DNA of 64,000 nt from Corylus avellana (taxonomy: Eukaryota > Streptophyta > Magnoliopsida > Fagales > Betulaceae), in NCBI RefSeq assembly GCF_901000735.1, contig NC_081547.1, forward strand, positions 5,084,001-5,148,000, in the 5' to 3' direction. Numbering within the stretch: position 1 is the stretch's first letter; every line of letters starts with the position of its first letter. The notes beneath the pieces are model-generated. The model was not told the DNA's origin. It worked only from the letters and a program-made list of their open reading frames with translations, and searched no databases. Shown here one piece after another: positions 46,301-56,692 of the stretch. The translations under genes were made by a program, and so were the position numbers.

Positions 46301-49300
46301 GTATTCATTTGTTTACCTTAGCTTCAATTTCAGCATAGTACTGACCAAGAGCAGTTTGAAGATTAAGAAGCTCAAGATTTTTGGCATCAATTGCAGTCAT
46401 ACAGTTGGCAAGTTTTCTATTCAAGTCATCAATAATTTCCTTCGACTTCTGAATTTCATTGCTGTTGCCTGTCTTAATTTCCTCCTGATTTGCAATGGCC
46501 ACCTTCAGAGCTTTCTCCAAATATGATATTTGAGCCCTTTGATATTCATTATTTTCTCGTAGTTGTTCAATGATTTTGCTGTCTTCATCCATTTTTTCAG
46601 ACTCTTCTGATTCCTATATTATTGAAGCCAGAAAATTATATTAACTTTTAACTGTGGAGAGTTTGAAAATTATACATATTGAGATGTAGAGAATGCCAGA
46701 TCCACCAATAATCTAGCACAAGTAATAGAAAGTGAACCTGATGCAGCAAAAAAAGTAAAAGTTAAAGCATCCTGACCACAGAAACTGATAGTCTATGAAG
46801 GCAAATTAGAAACATTTTCAGTCACACATATATCTAAGGGCAAGGCCGGAACTAGAGGAGGGCCGGGTGCCATGGCCCCCTTCCCTGGGTTTATAAATGA
46901 ATAAATATATAATTAAATATTTAAATATTTATAGTTAAATATCTATATATAGTTAAAAGTATATATTTGTCCGCCTAAAAATTATGTTTGATCCCTATCA
47001 AAATTAGACTTAGCCTCTCATTCATGCTTTGGTCCCTCCCTAAGAAATCCTAGTTCCATCAGTCTAAGGGGAACCATAATGCATAAGTATGGGTTCAAAA
47101 TTGGAAGCTTGGGCATGAAAAGTCAAATATCAAAGTCCATATTCTGGCATAAATCTAGAATGAAAGAAACAAGGTAGATCACTGTATCTCCAAAATAGAT
47201 GATGCATCAGCACTTTATACGCTGTTTCAAGGTGGCTTAAAAAAGTACACTGACAAGGCCAACCATTGAATCAACTGGTTATTTCTTCTAATTGTTACAA
47301 GTAATGCATCAACATATCATTATTATGAATGGGCCTTACATTATGCCCATCATCATTTAGGCCACCAAGAATATATCATCTTAAAATAGGGATGAAATAT
47401 TACACAAAAGACAGAGAACATCCTCAATTAAAACCACGTTGATAGCAGTTTTAAAGATATTTCAAAGCTAAAAAAATATTGTAAAGCTTAATAAGTAATT
47501 AAAAATAAATCAATAGAAAGAAAAATTAAGAAATTTCACATTGCTTATAACTAATATGTCATGCACAGTTGACAAAACGATGGCTGTTTCTACTAGAGAT
47601 AATAGAAGAGTTAAAGACATGTTACCTTTTCTAACAAATGCTGCTTAAGACGGGCCAATTCATGTAATGCTTTGTCCCTCTCATGACGTGTTTCCTTCAA
47701 ATCTTTATCCAAATTTTGCAAACTCAGCTCCATTTGTTCCTTTCCAGGGAAACTTCCAGGTGAATCTTCCTTCTGTCAAGAAAAACAACTAAAAATAATA
47801 AACCAAGTAACAGAATCATGAGTGGGAGCCTAGCAAGCATAAACAGCCAGAACAGTTATGTAAGATGGGCAAGCCACTGTTGACGAACTAATATACAAGT
47901 GAACCTCACAAACAACAGAAAAGTAAGGCATTGTGTTCCCCCAACAATTTTTATACCTCGTTCAAACCAGTTGATGAGACCTTATCAGTTAAAGAGTTCC
48001 TGCTCATTTCCAGAGCAACCTTCAATTCATTTTTCTCCATCTATACCAAAAAAAAAAAAAACATTAGAGTAGATTCTAGGATTCAAAATTCAATAAAAAT
48101 CAGAATAAAATGTTGAGTACTGAAATATGGTACGCGTCTCATGTGAAACACAAACAAATGATGCGCAAGTTACCAACCTTAAGACTACTGATTTCCTTCT
48201 CTAGGCCCACAATTACTCTTTTCAAACCATCCAAAACGCCACCAGCATCATCATCCTCCCGTCGATTCAATTCCATTTGCAGTCGTTTTATTTCTGAATT
48301 TTTTTCACTCAATTCGTTGCATATTTTGCTCAGTTCCTTGGAGGTCTGCCAACAAAAAAGATGACATGACATACCAACTCAGATGCCAGAGACAGGAAGA
48401 AAACACAAAATACAAGGAAATAAGAAATGCTCAAATATGCATCATTGTTCAAGATATATGAGATAAAATCATTCCAAAATTCCAAAACTGCTAGTGATGC
48501 ATGAGTATACTAGGGACCTGGACATGAGTGATCCACCAAAAAAAAAATCTAAAAAAGTTTAGTAAAAAATTGTAAAAGATAACATAATATAGAAATTCAA
48601 GATAACGATGTGTGCTCGTAAGATTATCTCTAAGTGTATCCATGCCCTTTCCTGGAATAGCAATCAATAAGTTGTCAACTAGGAAGTTCTATTAATCCAA
48701 TGCCAGATCCTCATCACACACCATTGGCACTTCCCAATGTGTGCAATCTAGAAAGACTATGCTCACTCTCTAAAGCAACACCAAAATGATGAGACTATTA
48801 GTAACTTCAAAAGGAGTAAATGAATTTTTTTAAAAAAAAAAAAGGTCAAAGACCACAAGTATCAAAAAAATAATAACACGATTTCAAAACTCACTCTGTC
48901 TCTGTCTAGTTTCAGTGATTTGAGCTCCGCATGGAAAGATTCATTCAATTTCTGTTCCTCTGAGGATGGAAAAAGAAAATAAGAAATCTCAAAACAACAA
49001 ATTGTTGAGAATCATTTATGGACCTTCAGACAGCAGAAATGTACCTTGTAGTTTTGACTGAATAATCGCCAACTTATCGTGCTCTTTTTCCAGTTCAATC
49101 CTCAATTGTTTTACATCAGGAGTAAGTTGCACTGCTGCAGGGGACCTATTTCTCTCTTCTAATAAATCTGCAAGCTCCTAGAAGGCATTCATATCTCTGT
49201 TGTCAAGTTCATTCATCATTACAAAAATAAAAAAAATATAAAAAAAAAAATATACAAAAATGAAAAAATAAATATTTGCATTGTGATGAAATGCAGCAAA

Positions 49301-52300
49301 ACACAAATCAAATCAAAATTTGTTTGATTGGAAAACATGTAAACGAATAAGAAGTCTTGATTTCATATCTCTGTGCATATATGATGATTAGCCCCTCCAA
49401 CCGCAACTCTTCCTACAAATTGTAGCATCAAGATCCAACGGAAAGTACAGAATAGACCAGGCATATTAACAACTAATTTTGTCAAACTTTCCCAGAAAAT
49501 GAGTTTTGAGAATAAAAGGTGCCATTACCTTCTCCTTTCCAAGCAAGTTTGAATCTTTTGCTTCCATCTTACTTCCAGTGACATCAGATTGAACAGCATG
49601 TGTGACTCCATTGCTTATTGCATCCTGTTTAGAGACCACACCATTGTGTTTCTGGTTTCCAGCATAACGGTTTTTCACCTGAGTTGTGAACTTATGCTGT
49701 CGGGCTGATTGATCAGTACTTCCCTGCACAAATTCCATAAAAACTCAGCCAATACCCAATACCACATTTTCACTTTTTTTTTTTTTAGATTAAGAAACAA
49801 AACGTGATATTTCTAGCACAGTGGAAGTACAATTATGTTCAAAAACATTTTTTTTTAATAAATAATTTCAAAATCATTAAATAAGCGCAAAGGCCCAACC
49901 TTATTAAACAGAGAAAATACAAGAAAACCTCTAATTGGAAGAAAAAGAACAAAAGTTCAAAAAAACTGCAAAACTAAAGACAAGCAAACTATGAATTCAA
50001 AAAGAAATATATATTTTTATATAAACAATAATAAGGCTAAAACTGATAAAATTCCATAACTTCATATCACAATACTATCTTTAAGGAGGAATCAGGTTCT
50101 AGAATCATTTACATGAAGAAACAGATATCAGAAAAACAGTCTAACTGTCCAAATCCACTCTTCTTTTATTGGATACAAATCACACTCTTCATTTCTGAGG
50201 TGGGTGTACATTGACCCACTCAACCTGCCCGATCTGATCCAATCTGACACAATTTGGTTTGTTTTTCTGAGAGCAGCAGTTGGCTTCGGTTAAATTTTAA
50301 CCCAAAGAGTCGGTTTAGTGTTTGAGTTCTTCATTTTTCAAACAAATAATTTATGAGGTGTTGGGGTGTGCATCAACCCACCAGATCCGATCCAATCCAA
50401 CAGGATTCTGTTGGTTTTTCTAAGGGTAGCGATTAGTTCTGTTAAACTAAACCAAAAGAATTGGTTTGATGTCCGTTCTGCATTTTCCGAACCAATAATT
50501 ACGCGGACTGACCCTAGTACATATACATAGATATTTAACTAAATTTAATCCATATTTATCAAGTTATTTATTCCCACTCGACATTTTCACCCCTCTTAAT
50601 TTCCCAAAAAAATCTCTTTCCCCCCCCTCCCCCTCGATGTTTTGAACTTTGTGAGGAAAATTTTTCCAATGCAAAAACTGAGAGACACCGACCATTTTTT
50701 CAACTCAATTAATTCAATTTGTGGGAGTTTGCCAGTTCAGTGTCAGCTTGATATTTTTCCAAACCAATGAAGTTGGTGCTGCATATAAATTCCCCACCCC
50801 CACCCCCCAAAAAAAAAAAAAAAAATTACTGACTTATGAAGTTGAGATGTACTAATAATATGATCAACTGCCCATTACAGGTCAACTCCTACTAGATGGA
50901 GACCAATCTATCCTGTAACTAATAGGTGATTATATAGAAAAATCTCCTTACGTTTGCGGCAGCAATGGTCATATCATAAAGGATATTAACAAAGGCTACT
51001 ATAGGCAAAGTTCTAAGTACCCATTCATTTCATAATGTCAAGGACTCTACATTGCATGTACACCTCGGCTAGAATGGTGAAGGAGCAGAGGCTCCTCTTA
51101 AGTGACCAAAGACCCCTCAACTTATTAAATACTAATATCAGGGCCACTCTATATGGCCAAAATCAAATTTCACAGCAAGGATAAGGGGAGGTTGGGAGGA
51201 GGTCTTATAACCATTTGCTGAAACATATAACCACTGGCTTTCTCTAATTGGTAGATTATCAAGCACCTTTAATTTAAGACTTGATTGGTTTGGCACAAAA
51301 CTAACAGCACAGATTCAACAATTTCTAACAAGCACCTTCAACTTTCATATTTTATACACCATAAACTTCACTTAACAATTAAACAAATACCTTGTGCACA
51401 ATAACACCATTTGTTAATGCTTTGGCACTTTCGTTTCCAGACGCATGCAGAGCTGCATTTGTTGCATCCAGATTTTGTTTCAAAGTGCCATAATCTTTAC
51501 TCAATCTAGAAATCTGATCCTGTAAAATTGGAGGTGGGGGGAAGAAATTTTTAAATGTGAAAGGCCTTTAAAACTGTAGTTGATAACTGATTGGGATAAG
51601 TATTGAGATTCTTTAAATCATCGGAGTACCTCTTTTTCTTTCAACAAAGCTGCATAATTAACTGATAACGCTTTAATTTCTGATTCAGATTCCTGAAGTT
51701 TCTTGATTTCAGCTTTGTACCGTTCAATCTGCAATAAGCACAAAATAAATAGGGAAAACATCATATCTTTTAACCAAATACTCCACTTAATAAAGTGGCT
51801 GCATTCACATCTACGTTTTGCAACATACCCACAACAGAAGCCAAGAAAAACACAAACATGCAGATCTGGGAATGATCTAATAATTAACATTTGCTGTCTT
51901 CTCCCAGAAGCATGAATAAAAATGCATATAATTGTTACCAAACCAGCTGTACTAGGATATGGCAGCAAAAAGTGAGACCTATCCAGATCTACTACTCAAC
52001 GCACAGATGCCACACCAAAACTAGTACAGAAGCTCGAAAGAGCAACATCTTCTGAGTTAACTTGACAGACCGGAAATTATCTTATAATTGTGGACCTTAA
52101 ATTGGCTGGAAGCAAATTTAAGAAACTGACAAAATTCCAGGTTCTGAACCCACATGAGCCCAATTTTTTGCTCTTATATATATAAATTGATATTACCTAT
52201 CAACAACAACCAAAAAAAAAAAAAAAAACTGACAAAATTCCATCTATCAAGAACTTTAAAATATAGAGACACCACTCTTGCAAATGAATTATTAAATTCT

Positions 52301-53118
52301 TCATTGAATATTGCAAATACGTCAATCAACTTGGTCCCTCGCACAATAATGAACTGATTTGATATACAATGAAGATTCGTGATAAGCCCCCTAAGTGAAA
52401 TTGCAAATAAGAATGCACCTGGTCAGTAAGTATGTAATCTGACCTCATATGACTGACTAACCTATAACACAGTATTATTAGAAACTCGCAGCTCACTTAA
52501 GACCAAAAGATATAGAACATCTTAAGCCTCACCAGCAAAAATGTTCTATATATATAAAGGAAAAAAATGAGGTCACAAATTTTGAAATTAAATGAAACCG
52601 TGAAGGACTAATGACACACCCATCCCTAGCTCCAAATCAAAAATTAAAATGCTTGCTTAGATACTAAGCGAAATTGAAAATAAATTTTCCTCGATGAATT
52701 CCATAATGAAAATAGCAAATTATTTAAATTCGATGCATCCGTATCCCGACAACACCAAAATGTGTTACATATCAAACAAGAACAACTTTCTCTCAGTTAC
52801 CCTAGACATAAAAATTTCAAACCAAATAACGAACATGAATACAAAGTCACTTATCAGAGAGAATAAACAACGCAACATTCAATGCGAAACCTCGAAATTA
52901 TACGCGGAATCGATCCCATTCGGCACTGGGGACCGCGAGACCGACTTCGAATGCGCGAAACTGTGGGAATTCCTCCGATCAGAGACGGAAGAATCTTCGA
53001 GTCCATTGCGTGAGGCATAGATCTCGAGCTCGTCCTCTTCGTCGTCGTCGTCGTGGTCGTGCACATCGAGCGCGATCTTGTTCAAGTTCTCCTTCAAATT
53101 CGCAATCGAGTTCCACAT
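43319..53118 (-). CDS. GC4: Golgin candidate 3/4-like coiled-coil protein with GRAB domain
   Basis: Fifteen exons on the minus strand, all with GT-AG sites and consistent phases: 53118-52891, 51728-51630, 51519-51391, 49723-49529, 49177-49045, 48959-48895, 48345-48178, 48040-47957, 47772-47626, 46613-46317, 46192-46127, 45515-45313, 45075-45021, 44234-44049, 43642-43319. Predicted protein: 792 residues. The N-terminus MWNSIANLKENLNKIA and the segment ERYKAEIKKLQESESEI are characteristic of Arabidopsis golgin candidates GC3 (GDAP1) and GC4. Long heptad-rich coiled coils cover most of residues 75-590. The GRAB domain (RRIVIKLLVTYFQRN...VLGLMVRMLGFS, about 605-640) binds ARF1-GTP and recruits such golgins to Golgi membranes, where they tether vesicles. 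The C-terminal 107 residues are polar and Ser/Asn-rich. In-frame ATGs at 53121 and 53142 precede the chosen start; 53118 gives the family N-terminus. Introns carry a small hAT-type element and a tandem repeat. Confidence 0.92.
46841..47062. mobile_element. Small hAT-type element in a golgin intron
   Basis: 222 bp with inverted ends (CAAGGCCGGAACTAG and CTAGTTCCATCAG), flanked by perfect 8-bp duplications TCTAAGGG at 46833-46840 and 47063-47070. It lies in the intron between the exons ending at 47626 and starting at 46613. No coding capacity. Confidence 0.7.
50200..50515. repeat. Two-unit tandem repeat in golgin intron 3
   Basis: Two units of about 155-165 bp (about 50200-50355 and 50363-50515) share the order GATC(T/C)GATCCAATC, GTTTTTCT, GGTTAAA-like, TTGGTTT and CAAATAATT-like phrases, with many differences. 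It is probably a decayed transposon with an internal duplication. Confidence 0.45.
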
Positions 53119-53269
53119 CATCAAAACTTTCCCAGACCCCAAACAGCCCCAAACCTATTACTGCGTACGGGTGTCGGAGCAAAGAGGCGGTGAATTCGTT
53201 AGTGACCGGATAAATATGCGTGCAATGGAAGATTCAATGGGAGGAGTTTTGGGGGGGTTGGATTTGTGA

Positions 53270-53690
53270 GTAGGTAATTTTGGTAGATCTGGGAATGGTA
53301 TATATGTGGGGAGGACACGTCACACGACTAACCAGAATGAAAACCAGAAGATTTTGGTAGATGAATCTTCCTTTGGTCCGTTACTTCTTCGTTCTTACAA
53401 ATTTACGAATTTAAAGGCCACATATTACGCGTATGCGAAAACCTTTACGGTGTCGGTTTGATAAACGCACAGCTTGGGCCCTGGGATAAGCATCTGGCCC
53501 ATTTGTCCTTACTCCTACTGTCCTATATATATATATATATATATCTTTTCTCTTCTTTTTCTTATTTACTTTTTGAGGAAAAATAGGTAGAACGTCGTTT
53601 GATGGTCGGATGGTTGTCAGATGAGTTCTGGTGATTCTAGCTATTTACTACAAAACCTCTTGTAATAAAGCTCAACAAAGTTGGAAATGG
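53270..53690. other. Upstream region of the golgin gene
   Basis: Promoter-proximal DNA of the golgin gene, then intergenic sequence with a (TA)n run near 53524-53543. No other gene seen. Confidence 0.45.
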
Positions 53691-53801
53691 GTCCCAAAGA
53701 GTAGCACAATCAGCTAGGGATCACGTCTCTTGAAGTGAAGGTTACTAGTTCGAATCTCCTCCTCCCCCCTCTTGTGCGAGCATGTCAAAAAAAAAAAAAG
53801 A
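53690..53801 (+). mobile_element. tRNA-derived SINE (copy 3 of 4)
   Basis: Same family as 35702-35814: a diverged A box (TAGCACAATCAGC), a B-box-like TAGTTCGAATCTCC, a C-rich segment and CATGTCA before poly(A). Flanking repeats CAAAGTTGGAAATG (53676-53689) and CGAAGTTGAAAATG (53802-53815) match at 12 of 14 positions, an aged target duplication. Confidence 0.75.
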
Positions 53802-53815
53802 CGAAGTTGAAAATG

Positions 53816-55110
53816 TGAAACGGATACCAGGCATTTAAGCAAAATAGTGTAAAGATGAAGGCAAAAATATCCTCATCTTTTAAAAGAATGACAACTATAT
53901 CTTAAGATTTTGGCTAAATGACTCATCTTTATTTCATTTGAAATGGAGAAAATTCATTTCCGCTCGTTTCTCTCATGCTTAACAAAGTCTACCTGTCCTT
54001 AGATTTGGTTGTGTAAGAGAGTTGCCGATTGACCGTTTCCAGCTTGACAGACACGCGACAATAGAACCCTTAACAAATAATAAGATCACTTCGACAATTG
54101 TGCTAAAAGAAGCGTTTCTAGGCCATCACTTATGTCATAGCGATGAGCGGTCCATGCTGAGGACGTTGGCCATCCATATGCTGTAATTCATTTTGATAAT
54201 ATGTTTCCCAACCATATAGCATAACGTACTATCCCAATTCAAATCTACCACATGACTTAAAGTGCTACATTCCCTTCTTTATAAATAAGAGTCTATTGCT
54301 ACAATTTAACAATTTGAAATCTTCACCATCTTTATAACTTTCTATTTCTCTAACAACTTAGATTGACTTAGGTATTATAGTGTTCTTAGCTGACACTTCT
54401 AACGAGTATCTTTACTTGTCTCCTAATAACGTCATTTTATAAAGTTCTTTACATGCCCCACATCAAAATGCGATCGAAGGGTGTTAAATCTTTTTATTTT
54501 ATTTATTTATTTATTATTATTATTATTATTATTTAAGTTGTAAAAGAGTTGTAGGGTTAGTATTAGTCATTTAGCAATTTCATTAGTAAAATAAAACCTA
54601 TGGTTATTTAAGCTAAAAAAATGAAAAGAAGATAATAACATTATTTGTATTACAATGCAGTAGATCTAAATAAAGAACTCCAATTATTACAATACATAGA
54701 AAAGAGAGGAAAAGATTGGCATGCATCATGATTCCTTCCTCCTTTTGTTTTTTTTAAAGGGTATTGTCATAATTTGTATCGTTCATGTCAACATGAACCG
54801 TCCAGATCAAATGTATTGCAACTAGTTTTGATCCGATCACATAACTAGTCTTAATGTATAATATTATACATCATCTTTTTATCATATTAAAGTTAATGCG
54901 ACTTTTAAAATAATTATTGAATTATAATTTAATAATAATATTTTTTAAATTAAATGATAATTTTAAAACTCAATTCAACTATTAAAAATAAAAAATATAT
55001 ATAAAAAATTAATATATAGCATTACACCGCAATGACACTCCATTAGATTTATTGAGAAAAATACAAAAAGTAAGCTCATCGCACGGTCTACGTGCATCGT
55101 AACTCCCTTC
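53816..55110. other. Gene-free interval before the snoRNA cluster
   Basis: AT-rich DNA with an (ATT)n microsatellite at about 54500-54530. No gene seen. A TTTGAAATGGAGA phrase near 53937-53965 recalls the inverted repeat at 16928-17060. Confidence 0.45.
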
Positions 55111-55118
55111 CACTGCTC

Positions 55119-55163
55119 TATATAGTAAGCCGTGTTACCACATACGAGGGAGCCCTAGGGTTT
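55119..55163 (+). promoter_or_regulatory. TATA box plus telo-box promoter of the snoRNA cluster
   Basis: TATATA at 55119-55124 is followed about 30 bp later by TAGGGTTT (55156-55163), the complement of the telo-box AAACCCTA. Plant promoters for ribosomal proteins and polycistronic snoRNA precursors often carry a telo-box close to the transcription start. Transcription would start around 55150 on the plus strand. Confidence 0.6.
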
Positions 55164-55238
55164 AGTCGTCGCCAACGCTCTCTCTCACACAAGCATTTTG
55201 ATTTTACATTTTTGTTTGCCTTGTATGGGCAGTAGAAG

Positions 55239-55345
55239 AGATGCGATGCGATGAAGAATCATAGAAATCGATTGCTGGTTGGTTTTCGTTAACCATCAAG
55301 CAAGATGATTATCCAGTCAATCTGGTTCGTATTCACTGAGCATCT
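55239..55345 (+). ncRNA. Candidate box C/D snoRNA
   Basis: A possible terminal stem AGATGC (55239-55244) pairs with GCATCT (55340-55345). Just inside are a C-box-like GCGATGA (one mismatch to RTGATGA) and a perfect D box CTGA (55336-55339). The length of 107 nt is normal for the class. The 13 bases before box D (TGGTTCGTATTCA) would pair, with one mismatch, to a conserved large-subunit rRNA segment I recall as TGAATACAAACCA. This would make it a 2'-O-methylation guide. D' and C' boxes are not clear. Moderate confidence, from motifs, stem and context with two H/ACA-like folds downstream. Confidence 0.5.
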
Positions 55346-55394
55346 TCATCATTTATCTCCAATCCATTCCTCCTTTCTTTTGAATTTTTAGTAA

Positions 55395-55545
55395 CCGAAG
55401 GGTCCTATGGAGGGAGCGCTAAATGAATCGGTGCGCTTCTTTGTCCAAGTTTGCCTTCGAAAACTAGCACCGAAAGTGGATCGCCGAGCCCAATATTTTT
55501 GTGTTGTTGGCTCGGTTTATATCTGGATCTATGTTTCGTACACAA
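55395..55545 (+). ncRNA. Candidate H/ACA snoRNA 1
   Basis: It has the hairpin-hinge-hairpin-tail layout. Hairpin 1: lower stem CGAAGG (55396-55401) with CCTTCG (55454-55459), an internal pocket, and an upper stem AGGGAGCGC/GCGCTTCTT including G-U pairs. Hinge: AAACTA (55461-55466) fits box H (ANANNA). Hairpin 2: CGAAA/TTTCG lower stem and a 9-bp upper stem CCGAGCC.AA/TTGGCTCGG (55484-55515). The tail has ACA within ACACAA at 55540-55545. The total of about 150 nt is typical for plant H/ACA RNAs, which guide pseudouridylation with dyskerin. Target not determined. Confidence 0.65.
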
Positions 55546-55574
55546 ATATCTACATTTTCACACATTTGAGTTAA

Positions 55575-55713
55575 GCGAAGGTCCCAGCAGAGGGGTTCGG
55601 AACTATGATTGAGCCTCCCTAACACTAATTCAAACCTTCGCAGAGTTACTTGCCGGATCGTAGGATGCCCAGAATCTTTAGTTTTGGAGCATCTTGAACC
55701 CCCGGCTACATTC
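55575..55713 (+). ncRNA. Candidate H/ACA snoRNA 2
   Basis: Hairpin 1: 8-bp stem GCGAAGGT (55575-55582) with ACCTTCGC (55634-55641), and an inner stem GGTTC/GAGCC (55594-55615). Hinge: AGAGTTA, close to but not exactly box H. Hairpin 2: GCCGG (55652-55656) with CCGGC (55702-55706), and an inner stem AGGATGCCCA/TGG.GCATCTT. ACA lies at 55708-55710, exactly three bases before the proposed 3' end, as the family requires. It lies 30 bp after candidate 1 in the same orientation, which supports a shared precursor. Confidence 0.65.
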
Positions 55714-56690
55714 AAAATCTTTTTTTCTCTATATTTTCTCTCCCATAATCAAAATAAAACATAAATTTCGAGATTCTGTTAATTTTTTCTATCCCAATTG
55801 AATGCCGGTGTTTATCTTCAAAGCATCTCTGCTGTATTTTTCCTCATTTTTCTACTTTCTGAGTTTTTGGATTGATATGCGGGGGAGCTTGGCAACATTT
55901 GTACCAAAAATAGCTGGACCATGCTTACCAGAATGGTAGCTGCAACTTTCTTATCACAATAGGCAAAGATCTGCATCAAAACTCAAAAGCTTCCCTCAAT
56001 TGGACTGTAAATATGAACTGAAGTGATACACAGTTTGCTCCAACCCAAAGACCTATGAAATCGTTGAATGTGAAAAAGTTAAAATGCTCCAAAAGGCTAT
56101 TCTGATACAGCAGTGAAAATTATTATTATTATTATTATTATTGAATTTTGGATGGATTGATAGGTATATTTCACATTCAACCATGTCAACAAAATGAAAT
56201 GCTTGCCATATCCTGTTTATTTATTTGGGTAAAATGGACATATGTTACATGAGATCTGAGATACATCAAGATAAGCTTTAAACCAGTCAAAACTTTACAA
56301 GAGAAGATTTTTTTTTTTTACAGTAGTAATGGCATTTGACAGCCAAAGTTTAGGAGTGGGCTGCAACTTTGAACGAAAGGTTGATGTCAAAAGTGGCAAC
56401 AGTTATCTTGTTTCTTGTTTCGATTGATAACTTCAGACTTGGTCCGTTCCAGCTATGCTTGCTTGTAGTTGATTTCAAACTCCTAATCTACCTGCTTTAT
56501 GCATATTGATATTTGACACTGCAAGGTTAGGAGTCATCATATGGAAGAAACCTTATACAGAATTCATATGGATATATCTGGTGCATTAAATGCTAACTAG
56601 ATGAGGTAAATGAGTTTACAAACGCTATCAAACTAGCAACATACCACCATGTTTTTGGCAAAAACAGCCACACTCTGCAGTGGAGGCATC
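55714..56690. other. Interval between the snoRNA cluster and the 59K gene
   Basis: No protein gene. It contains an (ATT)n tract near 56120-56142 and the 3' UTR of the minus-strand 59K gene. I looked for more snoRNA folds and found none convincing. Confidence 0.45.
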
Positions 56691-56692
56691 AT

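Noticed and set aside
55464..55715. 83-codon minus-strand frame across the snoRNA region
   Set aside because: No family features. The plus-strand RNA folds and promoter explain the region better.
55860..56000. A fourth snoRNA-like fold after the cluster
   Set aside because: Only 4-5 bp stems could be drawn and there is no convincing H/ACA or C/D box set.
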